Positions 1 through 9,463 of a DNA stretch of 64,000 nucleotides are shown piece after piece; positions within the stretch are counted from its first letter, which is position 1, and every line of letters starts with the position of its first letter. The position numbers and the translations under genes are program-made. This DNA is from Thermus thermamylovorans. Its GTDB lineage: Bacteria; Deinococcota; Deinococci; Deinococcales; Thermaceae. The stretch spans positions 15,084-79,083 of the forward strand of contig NZ_SIJL01000002.1 of NCBI RefSeq assembly GCF_004307015.1. Direction: 5' to 3'. Under the pieces are notes generated by a model, which saw only the letters and a program-made list of their open reading frames with translations, made no database searches and was not told where the DNA came from.

Positions 1-1103
1 GCCGGGCTTCCCTTAACCAGAACAAGTACATTGGTATTGCTCCAGAAGCTACTCTGGTGGGAGTGGGAGCTGGGGATGCTCTCTTCATTCTCTACGCCCT
101 CCAGGGATTTGACTTCCTTCTGAGGCCGGAGATCCGGGAGCGTTACAACCTCCGGATCATCTCCAACTCGTGGGGATCGAGCGGACGTTTCGCTCCCTAC
201 CACCCTATTTCCCTGGCTACCAAGCGCGCCTACGATCTCGGGATCGTTGTCGTCTTCGCCGCTGGGAATAGCGGTCCGAACCCGGATACCCTTAACCCCT
301 ACTCCGCTTCCCCGTGCGCTATCTCTGTAGCCGCTGGCGACAAGAGCGGTAACCTTGCCAGATTTTCTAGCCGGGGCATTCCTGGAGATCCCTTTCACCA
401 TCCCGACATTACCGCTCCCGGGGTGAATATCGTTGCTGCTAGGGCCTCGACCTGTTCTCTCTGCGCCCTGGACACGAGAACGCCCACGGGGGATCCGCAG
501 AATGCCCTGTTTTATACCACTATGAGCGGCACCTCCATGGCTACCCCTCACGTTTCTGGGACCATCGCCCTTATGTTGGAAGCCAACCCCGGGCTCACCC
601 TTGAGGATATTCTGGCTATTTTCCAAGATACTGCCCGCAAGATGTACGACCAGGACGGAAGGGAGATGGACCTGTGGGAAGTGGGCTACGGGTATCTGGA
701 TGCTTATGCTGCTGTGCAGGAGGCTGTCCGGCGCAACCCCAGCCGGTTTGTCCTGGAAACCATTCCTCTTGAAACCTGGACGGGCACGGTGCAGCCAGCT
801 GTATGCCTTATCGACTGCGTTGTGAATGCCCGTCACGAAAAGGAGATTCAGGTCCCTTCTGGGCTCAGCGCCTTACGGGTCCGCGTAAGTTGGGGTAATC
901 CCCTCTACGATCTAGATCTATACGTCTACGACCCCGACGGGAATCTAGCTGCCTCTTCCACCCAGGGCGTGTCTGTGAGCGAAGAGGTAGCCGTGCCTAA
1001 CCCTAGGCCGGGGACCTGGAAAGCAGAGGTGCGGGGTTACCTTAACCTGACCACCACCTACCAAGGGCAGGCGGAGGGCGAACGCCTTAACCGTCGCCCA
1101 TAG
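1..1103 (+). CDS. Subtilisin-like serine protease (S8 family), 5'-truncated by the window edge
   Basis: The reading frame is open from base 3, so the gene starts outside the window. The visible part holds the substrate-binding segment SNSWGSSG, the oxyanion-hole segment FAAGNSGP and the block GTSMATPHVSG with the catalytic Ser codon at 534-536. The catalytic Asp and His must lie upstream. The last 100 or so residues after the peptidase domain (SGLSALRVRVSWGNPLYDLDLYV and on) look like a beta-rich P/pre-peptidase C-terminal-type domain, as in secreted proteases. It is probably an extracellular protease. Codon use has many T/A third positions, unlike the Thermus housekeeping genes from 2.9 kb on. 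It is followed 21 bp later by a lipoprotein hydrolase of similar codon style, suggesting that they were acquired together. Confidence 0.9.
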   Translation, partial: RASLNQNKYIGIAPEATLVGVGAGDALFILYALQGFDFLLRPEIRERYNLRIISNSWGSSGRFAPYHPISLATKRAYDLGIVVVFAAGNSGPNPDTLNPYSASPCAISVAAGDKSGNLARFSSRGIPGDPFHHPDITAPGVNIVAARASTCSLCALDTRTPTGDPQNALFYTTMSGTSMATPHVSGTIALMLEANPGLTLEDILAIFQDTARKMYDQDGREMDLWEVGYGYLDAYAAVQEAVRRNPSRFVLETIPLETWTGTVQPAVCLIDCVVNARHEKEIQVPSGLSALRVRVSWGNPLYDLDLYVYDPDGNLAASSTQGVSVSEEVAVPNPRPGTWKAEVRGYLNLTTTYQGQAEGERLNRRP

Positions 1104-1124
1104 GAGAAGTGGGGTAGCGGAACC

Positions 1125-2804
1125 ATGGAGCGAAGCTGGCTGGTTGGGCTGTTGGGTCTTGCTTTAGGGATCCTGGGCCTCGGGGGTTGCGGGGGCACGG
1201 GCTCTTTTCCCCAGGGCCCGGAGTCTAGGCTTTCCCCGCCGGGAAACCTTCCAGCCCGGGGCGCAGCCTATCAATCGGTTACTGTCCCTTCCTTCGATGG
1301 CACTTCCATAGCGTTTACCCTGTTCCAGCCTTCCCTTCAGGCTGGGGAGAAGGCTCCCCTTATCCTTCACGGGCATGGCTTCGGCGGGCACCGTATCCGC
1401 TCGCCTCAGGATACCTCTACCGATCACCCTGTCATCGGCGAAGTGGTTTTACGGGCTTGGAGATCCGGGTATTATGTTATCAGTTTTGACCAGCGGGGTT
1501 TCGGAGACTCCGGGGGCTATGTCCGGGTCATGGATCCGGACGTGGAGGTGCGGGATGTCCAGGCCTTGCTGGATTGGGCCCAGGCTAACTTGCGCCTGGC
1601 CTACCGAGGGGACAGGCCCCTAATAGGCACCTTCGGTGCTAGTTACGGAGGAGGGTTCCAGCTCCTAACAGCTGCCCGTGACCCCCGCATCGTGGCCATG
1701 GTGCCCATGGTTACCTGGTACGACCTGCCTTACAGCCTGGCGCCGGGGAATGTGGTGAAGACCGCTTGGAGTTCTTTGCTCCTTCTTGGCGGTACCCTAG
1801 GCAGCGGGGGGCGTATGGATCCCTACCTGTATGAGAACTACATCCGTGGACTCCTCAGCGGCGGCTTGGCTCCAGAGGCCCGGGCCTTTTTTCACTACCG
1901 CTCCCTGGCGTACTTTTGCGAGCACGGGGGGCCTTACCCTACAGACGCCTTGGTTATCCAGGGCATGCGGGATACGCTGTTCAACCTCAACGAGGGCTCC
2001 TGGATAGCCCATTGCCTGGCCCAAAAAGGCGGGGATGTGCGCCTTCTAACCGTTCAAGGGGGGCATGTTTTGCCCTACCTTCAGGCACCTGCTGGCGGAG
2101 TGAATTGCGGTCCTGTTGGCCAAGAAGATCCTGCCGAAATAGTTTTGGCCTGGTTCGACGAGAAGCTCAAGGGAAAAGCAGGAAGGGCTGCCGGGATTCC
2201 CCGCTTGTGTTTGTCCCTAGACCACGAAGAAGCCCTTATCGCAGAGCGTTTGGAGGTCCCACGGGGGGGCGTGGAGCACGAGGTTCCTCCAACTTGGCTC
2301 CTGCCTCTCCAGGGGCTTTCCGGGCTGGGCGATGCCGCTTTAAGGCTTTTGGAAAGCCTATTGCGCCCGGTTTCCTCTCCTCTCCTCCCTTACTTGAACC
2401 CTGCCCTTGGGTTGCTGGAACGGGGGATAAGTAGCTTTACCGGGGCCCTAGCAGGGCCCGCCTTCGTGCCCCTGAAGACCTTCCACGAGGAGGCTATTCT
2501 GGCAGGGATACCCCTTTTCCAGCTGGAGGTCCGAGGCGTGTTGGAGGTGAGCAATCCTGTTGTCTTCGTGGGAGTGGGCGTCTGGAGGTCCGACGGACGC
2601 ATGGAGATCGTAGATGAGCAAGTTTATCCCCTCAAGGGTTTTGGGGTACACGTCGGGGAGCTGGTCGGAGTCGGGGCAAGGCTCACTCCGGGGGATACCT
2701 TGGGCTTGGTCCTTTTCGGCCTCCAGGAACAGTTTCTGCTCCATGGGAACCGGACGCCCTTTACCGCCCGAGTGCAAGGCAGGGTGTACTTGCCGTACAA
2801 GTAG
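1125..2804 (+). CDS. Lipoprotein alpha/beta hydrolase (S15 / CocE-like)
   Basis: The protein has 559 residues. Its N-terminus has one Arg, a hydrophobic stretch and a lipobox ending at Cys22 (LGGC), so it is predicted to be a lipoprotein on the outer face of the inner membrane. The hydrolase core shows an HGHGFGG oxyanion loop, the nucleophile elbow GASYGG (Ser173), an acid in IQGMRDTLF (Asp283) and the His in QGGHVLPY (His314). This order matches S15 X-Pro dipeptidyl-peptidase/CocE esterases. The C-terminal roughly 200 residues are probably the beta-sandwich usual in that family. The substrate is unknown: peptide, ester or antibiotic. An AGGAGA Shine-Dalgarno lies about 20 nt before the ATG. 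Codon use matches the preceding protease rather than the following genes. Confidence 0.8.
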   Translation: MERSWLVGLLGLALGILGLGGCGGTGSFPQGPESRLSPPGNLPARGAAYQSVTVPSFDGTSIAFTLFQPSLQAGEKAPLILHGHGFGGHRIRSPQDTSTDHPVIGEVVLRAWRSGYYVISFDQRGFGDSGGYVRVMDPDVEVRDVQALLDWAQANLRLAYRGDRPLIGTFGASYGGGFQLLTAARDPRIVAMVPMVTWYDLPYSLAPGNVVKTAWSSLLLLGGTLGSGGRMDPYLYENYIRGLLSGGLAPEARAFFHYRSLAYFCEHGGPYPTDALVIQGMRDTLFNLNEGSWIAHCLAQKGGDVRLLTVQGGHVLPYLQAPAGGVNCGPVGQEDPAEIVLAWFDEKLKGKAGRAAGIPRLCLSLDHEEALIAERLEVPRGGVEHEVPPTWLLPLQGLSGLGDAALRLLESLLRPVSSPLLPYLNPALGLLERGISSFTGALAGPAFVPLKTFHEEAILAGIPLFQLEVRGVLEVSNPVVFVGVGVWRSDGRMEIVDEQVYPLKGFGVHVGELVGVGARLTPGDTLGLVLFGLQEQFLLHGNRTPFTARVQGRVYLPYK

Positions 2805-2887
2805 CGGTAAGCGGATGGCTTGGAACCCGGGATGGACTGTCGCCCTTTCTGAGGTCTTAGGGAGGCTTTCTGTGGTGTAATGGGGCC

Positions 2888-3352
2888 ATGGCCGAGGTGG
2901 AGAGCTTCGCCCTGGACCACACCAAGGTGCAGGCCCCCTATGTGCGCCTGGCGGGGAGGAAGCCCGTGGGGAGCGGGGTGGTGGAGAAGTACGACCTGCG
3001 CCTGGCCCAGCCCAACCGGGAGGCCATTCCCACCGCCAGCCTCCACACCCTGGAGCACCTCCTGGCGGGCTACCTGCGGGACCACCTGGAGGGGGTCATC
3101 GACCTCTCCCCCATGGGCTGCCGCACGGGGTTTTATCTGGTGGTGGAAGGCTCCCTGGAGGAGGAGAGGGTCCTGGTGGCCTTGGAGCGGGCCCTGCGGG
3201 ACGTCCTCCTCCACGAGGGGCCCGTGCCGGGGGCGGGCCTCCGGGAGTGCGGCAACTACCGGGACCACGACCTCGAGGGGGCCCGGGCCTGGGCGGAGCG
3301 GGTCCTCCGGGAAGGCCTCAGGGTCCAGCCCACCGTCCCCCTACGGCCGTGA
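2888..3352 (+). CDS. luxS: S-ribosylhomocysteine lyase (AI-2 synthase)
   Basis: This 154-residue protein, the usual family length, cleaves S-ribosylhomocysteine to homocysteine and DPD, the precursor of autoinducer-2. The metal-site motif HTLEH (His53, His57, with Glu56) and the third ligand Cys121 (RECGN) are present, as is the catalytic Cys78 in SPMGC. The start ATG is only 6 nt after a weak -10-like TGTAAT at 2876-2881, so the mRNA may be leaderless. The stop overlaps the start of the nucleosidase gene by 4 bp. Together they form the two-step route that detoxifies S-adenosylhomocysteine. Whether AI-2 acts as a signal here cannot be read from sequence. Confidence 0.96.
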   Translation: MAEVESFALDHTKVQAPYVRLAGRKPVGSGVVEKYDLRLAQPNREAIPTASLHTLEHLLAGYLRDHLEGVIDLSPMGCRTGFYLVVEGSLEEERVLVALERALRDVLLHEGPVPGAGLRECGNYRDHDLEGARAWAERVLREGLRVQPTVPLRP

Positions 3353-4014
3353 CCGCCTTCTTTGCCGCCGAGCCCGAGGAGGCGGAGGCCCTAAAGGAGG
3401 CCCTGGGGGCCCGGGAGGCCCTGGAGGCCCCCTTCCCCCTCTACCGGGGGGCGGGGGTCTTGGTGGCGGAAACCGGGGTGGGGAAGGTGGCGGCGGCCTC
3501 GGCGGTGGCCCACGTCCTCGCCCGCTTCCCCCCCCGGGAGAGCTTCTTCCTGGGGGTGGCGGGGGCCCTGGACCCGGGTCTGAAGGCCCTGGACCTCCTC
3601 CTGGCGGAGGGGGCGGTGCAGTGGGACGTGGACCTCACCCCCTTCGGCCGGAAGCCGGGGGAGACCGCCTTCGGGCTGGGCCTCTTCCCCTCGGACCCCC
3701 ACCTCCTGGCCCGGGCGGAAGGGGCGGCCCGGGCCCTGGGCCTTCCCTTCCGGCGGGGGGTGGTGGCCACGGGGGACCGCTTCCTGGCGGACGGGAAGGA
3801 GGCGGAGAGGCTTAGGGCCCTCTTCGGGGCCCAGGCGGTGGAGATGGAGGGGGCGGCGGCCCTCATGGTGGCCTGGCGCTACCGCCACCCCATGGCCCTG
3901 GTGCGGGCCGTCACCGACGGGGCGGGGGCGGGGGCGGCTTGGGACTTCCAGGCCTTTTTGCGGGAGGCCTCGAGGCGGCTCGGCCTCCTCGCCCGGGAGC
4001 TTTCCCTATACTGA
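3349..4014 (+). CDS. mtnN: 5'-methylthioadenosine/S-adenosylhomocysteine nucleosidase
   Basis: The 221-residue protein removes adenine from S-adenosylhomocysteine, and probably from methylthioadenosine, giving the substrate of LuxS. Family marks are the N-terminal acidic AAEPEEAEAL, the purine-binding VEMEGAAALMVAW with the paired Glu residues, and the catalytic Asp in RAVTDGAG. I chose the GTG at 3349 because it overlaps the luxS stop (GTGA) and the protein then begins at the first beta strand (TAFFAAE). An upstream ATG in this frame would sit inside luxS. A futalosine hydrolase role is possible in the same superfamily, but the luxS context favours the SAH role. Confidence 0.85.
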   Translation: MTAFFAAEPEEAEALKEALGAREALEAPFPLYRGAGVLVAETGVGKVAAASAVAHVLARFPPRESFFLGVAGALDPGLKALDLLLAEGAVQWDVDLTPFGRKPGETAFGLGLFPSDPHLLARAEGAARALGLPFRRGVVATGDRFLADGKEAERLRALFGAQAVEMEGAAALMVAWRYRHPMALVRAVTDGAGAGAAWDFQAFLREASRRLGLLARELSLY

Positions 4015-4029
4015 GGAAGGGACCGTCCT

Positions 4030-4953
4030 ATGGAAATCAAGCTCTTCACCGGGAACGCCCACCCGGACCTGGCCCGCAGGGTGGCGGAGGCCCTGGGGGT
4101 GCCCCTGGGGAGGGCCACCGTGGACCGCTTCCCCGACGGGGAGGTGCGGGTGCGCCTCCTGGAGAGCGTGCGGGGGGACGATGTGTACCTCATCCAGCCC
4201 ACCAGCCCCCCGGTGAACGACCACCTGATGGAGCTCCTCCTCCTGGCGGACGCCGCGAGGCGGAGCTCCGCCGGGCGCATCAACGCCGTCGTCCCCTACT
4301 TCGGCTACGCCCGCCAGGACAAGCAGACCGAGGGCCGCGAGCCGGTGAGCGCCAAGCTGGTGGCGAACCTCCTGGAGGCGGTGGGGGTCCACCGGGTCAT
4401 CGCCATCGACCTCCACGCCCCCCAGATCCAGGGCTTCTTCGACATCCCCGTGGACCACCTCTCCGCGGTGCGCCTCTTCGCCCGCTACCTCAAGGAGCGG
4501 GGCCTCACGGAGGAGGCCGTGGTGGTCTCCCCCGACGCGGGCCGGGCGGAGGAGGCCAGGCGCCTGGCGGAGAGGCTGGGCCTGCCCCTGGCCATGCTGG
4601 CCAAAAGGCGGCACGGGCCCAAGGAGACCTCCGTGACCTACGTGATCGGGGACGTGGCGGGCCTGCGGCCCCTGCTCATCGACGACATCGTCTCCACCGG
4701 GGGCACGATCCGGCGGGGGGTGGAGGCCCTCCTCGGGGCCGGGGCCCTGCCCGAGGTGGTGGTCCTGGCCACCCACCCGGTTCTGGTGGGGGAGGCCCGG
4801 GAGAACCTGGCCCACCCGGCCATCCGCGAGGTGGTCTTCACCGACACCATCCCCCTGGCGGATGGGGGGTACACCGTCCTCTCCACCGCCGAGCTGCTGG
4901 CCCAGGCCATCCAGCACGTGCACACCAACCGCTCGGTGAGCGCCCTGATCTGA
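4030..4953 (+). CDS. prs: Ribose-phosphate pyrophosphokinase (PRPP synthetase)
   Basis: The 307-residue enzyme makes PRPP from ribose-5-phosphate and ATP, feeding purine, pyrimidine, NAD, His and Trp synthesis. Visible signatures are DRFPDGEVRV, the PYFGYARQDK segment, the metal/ATP site in IDLHAPQIQGFF, the flexible loop AKRRHGPKETSV, and the PRPP loop LIDDIVSTGGT. The ATG follows an AGGAAGGGA Shine-Dalgarno. It lies 15 bp after the nucleosidase stop and is probably cotranscribed with it. Confidence 0.97.
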   Translation: MEIKLFTGNAHPDLARRVAEALGVPLGRATVDRFPDGEVRVRLLESVRGDDVYLIQPTSPPVNDHLMELLLLADAARRSSAGRINAVVPYFGYARQDKQTEGREPVSAKLVANLLEAVGVHRVIAIDLHAPQIQGFFDIPVDHLSAVRLFARYLKERGLTEEAVVVSPDAGRAEEARRLAERLGLPLAMLAKRRHGPKETSVTYVIGDVAGLRPLLIDDIVSTGGTIRRGVEALLGAGALPEVVVLATHPVLVGEARENLAHPAIREVVFTDTIPLADGGYTVLSTAELLAQAIQHVHTNRSVSALI

Positions 4954-5143
4954 TGCCCGGGCCCCCGCTGGGGGGAGGGGGCGACGGGCTTTGCGGAAAG
5001 AGGCCAGGGGGGGCCCAGGGCGTCCGGGCTTGGGGGCGCGGCGGCCTTCGCGGTGGGGGGCTCGCCGGGGTTGGGCGGGGCGCGGCGATGTGCTAAGCTC
5101 TTCTTCGTGTGCCCCTTGGGGGCCAGGGGTTTGAGGAGGGACC
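4954..5143 (+). promoter_or_regulatory. prs-rplY intergenic region with rplY promoter
   Basis: The region is very G/C-rich. A good promoter is visible: -35 TTGGGC at 5071-5076, a 17-bp spacer, and -10 TAAGCT at 5094-5099 preceded by the extended TGC. The predicted transcript has a leader of about 40 nt with a GAGGAGGGA ribosome-binding site just before the rplY ATG. I see no clear intrinsic terminator for prs and no gene in the rest. Confidence 0.6.
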
Positions 5144-5764
5144 ATGGAGTACCGCCTGAAGGCCTACTACCGGGAAGGGGAGAAGCCTGCCGCCCTGCGG
5201 CGCGCGGGCAAGCTCCCCGGGGTCATGTACAACCGGAGCCTGAACCGGAAGGTCTACGTGGAGCTGGGGGAGTTCGACCGGGTCTTCCGCCAGGCCTCCA
5301 TCCACAGCGTCATCGTCCTGGAGCTTCCCGACGGCCAGGAGCTCCCCACATTGGTGCGGCAGGTGAACCTGGACAAGCGCCGGCGCCGCCCCGAGCACGT
5401 GGACTTCTTCGTCCTCTCCGACGAGCCCGTGGAGATGTACATCCCCTTGCGCTTCCTGGGCACGCCCCAGGGGGTGCGGGAGGGGGGCGTCTTGCAGGAG
5501 GTGCGCCGGGACATCCTGGTGCGGGTCTCCCCCCGGAGCATCCCCGAGTTCATCGAGGTGGACGTTTCGGGGCTGGGCATCGGGGACAGCCTCCACGCCT
5601 CCGAGCTGAAGCTGCCCGAAGGGGTGCGTCTGGCCCTCTCCCCGGAGGAGACCATCGCCGCGGTGGTGCCCCCCGAGGACGTGGAGCGGCTGGCGGCGGA
5701 GGCGGCGGAGATGCCCGCTGAGCCTGAGGTCATCAAGAAGGGGAAGAAGGAAGAGGAGGCCTAG
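5144..5764 (+). CDS. rplY: 50S ribosomal protein L25 (CTC/TL5 long form)
   Basis: The 206-residue protein binds 5S rRNA. The N-terminal domain (MEYRLKAYYREGEKPAALRR onward) is the L25 5S-binding fold. The C-terminal part from about residue 95 is the TL5/CTC extension typical of Thermus and other long L25 forms, ending in a charged KKGKKEEEA tail. A GAGGAGGGACC ribosome-binding site decides the ATG. It has its own promoter at 5071-5099 and is followed by a G/C-rich hairpin before pth. Confidence 0.95.
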   Translation: MEYRLKAYYREGEKPAALRRAGKLPGVMYNRSLNRKVYVELGEFDRVFRQASIHSVIVLELPDGQELPTLVRQVNLDKRRRRPEHVDFFVLSDEPVEMYIPLRFLGTPQGVREGGVLQEVRRDILVRVSPRSIPEFIEVDVSGLGIGDSLHASELKLPEGVRLALSPEETIAAVVPPEDVERLAAEAAEMPAEPEVIKKGKKEEEA

Positions 5765-5779
5765 GCCCCCTTGGACGCG

Positions 5780-5808
5780 GGGCGGGGGGTGCGCCGTGCC
5801 CCCCGCCC
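5780..5808 (+). terminator. G/C-rich hairpin between rplY and pth
   Basis: A perfect 10-bp stem (GGGCGGGGGG with CCCCCCGCCC) and a 9-nt loop are followed by TCTTG. The T-tract is poor, so it may act as a weak terminator or attenuator, or simply stabilise the rplY mRNA end. It ends 16 nt before the pth start. Confidence 0.4.
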
Positions 5809-5824
5809 TCTTGCAGGGGAACCC

Positions 5825-7368
<1,544 letters not shown>

Positions 7369-7389
7369 CCCGCCCCCGCCCTTCCCCCT

Positions 7390-7395
7390 TAGAAT
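7390..7395 (+). promoter_or_regulatory. Probable -10 box of the carbohydrate operon
   Basis: TAGAAT lies 26 nt before the ATG of the YdjC gene, after a ddl/YdjC gap of about 50 bp. A strong AAAGGAGGT Shine-Dalgarno sits 3 nt before that ATG. No good -35 was found at 17 bp, so an activator may be needed. Confidence 0.45.
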
Positions 7396-7421
7396 GGGGC
7401 CGGGAAGGGAAAGGAGGTCCC

Positions 7422-8213
7422 ATGGACCTTTTGGAGCGGTTAGGCCTTGGGGGGCGGCGGGTCCTCCTCCTGCACCACGACGACCTGGGCCTTTCCCACG
7501 CGCAAAACGGGGCCTACCAGGCCCTGGGCTTTCCCACGGGGAGCGTGATGGTGCCGGGGGCCTGGGCGGGGGCGGTGCGGGGCGAGGACCTGGGGGTGCA
7601 CCTCACCCTCACCAGCGAGTGGCCCGCCCCCCGGATGCGCCCCCTCACGGGGGGGGAAAGCCTTAGGGACGAGGCCGGATATTTCCCCGCCTCCTTGGAG
7701 GCGCTTTGGCAGAGGGCGCGGGCGGAGGAGGTGGAGCGGGAGCTGAAGGCCCAGATTGAGGCAGCCTCTAGGCTCTTCCGGCCCACCCACCTGGACGCCC
7801 ACCAGGGGGCGGTGCTCCGCCCGGACCTGGCGGAGGTCTACCTGCGCCTGGCCCAGGCCTACCGCCTGCCCCCCCTCCTTCCCCAAAGCCTCGAGGGCCT
7901 CGGGGTGCCCCCCCTCTTCCTCCCGGACCTGGAGCGGCTGCTGGCCCAGGCCCCCTTCCCCAGGGTCCGCCTCCTGGACCCCTACGGCCTCCCCCCGGAG
8001 GAGCGGCTCGGCTTCTACCTGGGCCTCGCCGCCCTGCCCCCGGGGCTTTACCAGCTCCTCCATCACAGCGCCCTCCCCACCCCCGAGGGCCGGGCCCTGC
8101 CCGACTGGCGGACGCGGGAGGCGGACTACTTCGCCCTGGCCCACCCCGAGGTGCGCCGGATTCTCGCCGAGTTCCACCCCCTCACCTGGGGGGCCATCCG
8201 GGAGGCCCTATGA
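7422..8213 (+). CDS. YdjC/ChbG-family carbohydrate deacetylase
   Basis: The 263-residue protein has the YdjC metal site: HHDDLGLSHAQN near the N-terminus (Asp ligand) and THLDAHQG (His ligands) in the middle. The family removes acetyl groups from chitooligosaccharides or related N-acetylated sugars in the cytoplasm. It is the first gene of a run of overlapping sugar genes, and its stop overlaps the MFS start by 4 bp. The actual substrate is not known. The context suggests an acetylated oligosaccharide taken up by the neighbouring transporters. Confidence 0.82.
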   Translation: MDLLERLGLGGRRVLLLHHDDLGLSHAQNGAYQALGFPTGSVMVPGAWAGAVRGEDLGVHLTLTSEWPAPRMRPLTGGESLRDEAGYFPASLEALWQRARAEEVERELKAQIEAASRLFRPTHLDAHQGAVLRPDLAEVYLRLAQAYRLPPLLPQSLEGLGVPPLFLPDLERLLAQAPFPRVRLLDPYGLPPEERLGFYLGLAALPPGLYQLLHHSALPTPEGRALPDWRTREADYFALAHPEVRRILAEFHPLTWGAIREAL

Positions 8214-9463
8214 GGCCCTGGCGCTACGCCTCGGGGCAGCTGGGCCTCACCCTGGTCTCGGAGAGCTTCGGCACCTATGTGGCCTTCTTCTACCTGGAAA
8301 GGCTCGGCCTCTCCGCCGCCCTCTACGCCCTGGGCCGCACCCTTTACGCCCTGTGGGACGCGGTAAACGACCCCCTCTTCGGCCACCTCTCCGACCGCAC
8401 CAGGACCCCCTGGGGCCGCAGGCGGCCCTGGCTCCTTTGGGGCCTTCCCCTCTTCCTCCTCGCCTACCTCCTGGCCTTCGGGGTTCCCGAGTGGGCGCGA
8501 AGCCCCCAGGTCCTCCCCTATTACTTCCTCCTGGCGGTCTTCCTCTACGAGGGGGCGGCCACCCTGGTCTGGGTGAACTACGGGGCCCTCTTCCCGGAGA
8601 TGTTCCGCTCCCTGGCCGAAAGGGCTAGGGCCGCGGCCCTTAGGCGGGGCACGGAGCTCTTCGGCCTCCTCCTGGGCATCGCCCTCGCCCCCCTCCTGTT
8701 CGCCCGGGTGGACTTCTTGGGGATGGCCCTCCTCTTCGCCGGGCTCGCCCTCCTGGCCTTTCTCCTCTTCCTCCCTGGGATCCGGGAGGACCCCAAGGCG
8801 GGAAGCGGCCTCGGCCTCCTCCCCTCCTTCCGCCTGGTCCTGGGGAACCGCGCCTTTCTGGTGGTGGCCCTGGTGGGCCTCCTCTTCGAGTTCGGGCGGA
8901 TGGTGATCCAGACGGGGATGGCCTTCTACGCCACCTACAGCCTGGGCCTGCCCGAGGGGGCCACCGCCTTCCTCTTCGCCGCCGTCTTCCTGGTGGCCCT
9001 GCCCTCGGTTTTCCTCTGGGGCTGGCTGGCGGGGGCCCTGGGGGGCAAGCGGGCCTGGCGGCTCGCCCACCTCCTCATGGGGCTCGCCGCCCTGCTCCTC
9101 TTCCTGCCCCAGGGCCTTCTCCCCGCCCTCCTGGTGGGGGCTTTGGTGGGGGTGGGCTTCGCCGGGGTGAGGGTCACAGGGGAGGTGGTGATGGCCAAGG
9201 TCATCGACCTGGACGCGGAGAGGACGGGCACGAGGCGGGAGGGGGCCTACTACAGCCTGGTGGGCCTCTTCGGCCGGGCCTCGGGGGCCCTGGTGGGGCT
9301 TTCCTTCGCCCTCCTCGGGCCCCTTTTCGGCTATGTGAGCGGGGAGGACCCGGGGCCCAACCCGGGGCTCGCCTTCCGCTTCCTGGTGGCGGTGATCCCG
9401 GGGGCGGCCATCCTCCTGGCCTACGCCCTGGCCGCCCTTTTCCCGGACGAGGTGCGGGCGTGA
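8210..9463 (+). CDS. MFS sugar:cation symporter, GPH/MelB family (copy 1)
   Basis: This 417-residue, twelve-helix membrane protein carries the GPH signature DAVNDPLFGHLSDRTR followed by TPWGRRRPW in the first cytoplasmic loop. The family imports glycosides with H+ or Na+. It overlaps its neighbours by 4 bp on both sides, so it belongs to the operon of the deacetylase and GH2 enzyme. It is a paralogue of the transporter at 15646-16911 and shares a 49-bp identical stretch with it. Confidence 0.88.
   Translation: MRPWRYASGQLGLTLVSESFGTYVAFFYLERLGLSAALYALGRTLYALWDAVNDPLFGHLSDRTRTPWGRRRPWLLWGLPLFLLAYLLAFGVPEWARSPQVLPYYFLLAVFLYEGAATLVWVNYGALFPEMFRSLAERARAAALRRGTELFGLLLGIALAPLLFARVDFLGMALLFAGLALLAFLLFLPGIREDPKAGSGLGLLPSFRLVLGNRAFLVVALVGLLFEFGRMVIQTGMAFYATYSLGLPEGATAFLFAAVFLVALPSVFLWGWLAGALGGKRAWRLAHLLMGLAALLLFLPQGLLPALLVGALVGVGFAGVRVTGEVVMAKVIDLDAERTGTRREGAYYSLVGLFGRASGALVGLSFALLGPLFGYVSGEDPGPNPGLAFRFLVAVIPGAAILLAYALAALFPDEVRA

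Noticed and set aside
2880-3815. Long plus-strand frame across luxS and the nucleosidase gene
   Set aside because: Its product is Gly/Pro/Trp-rich low-complexity sequence, the usual shadow of G/C-rich genes; luxS and mtnN explain the region.
4006-5145. Long minus-strand frame opposite prs
   Set aside because: It has no recognisable domain and typical antisense composition; prs is certain.
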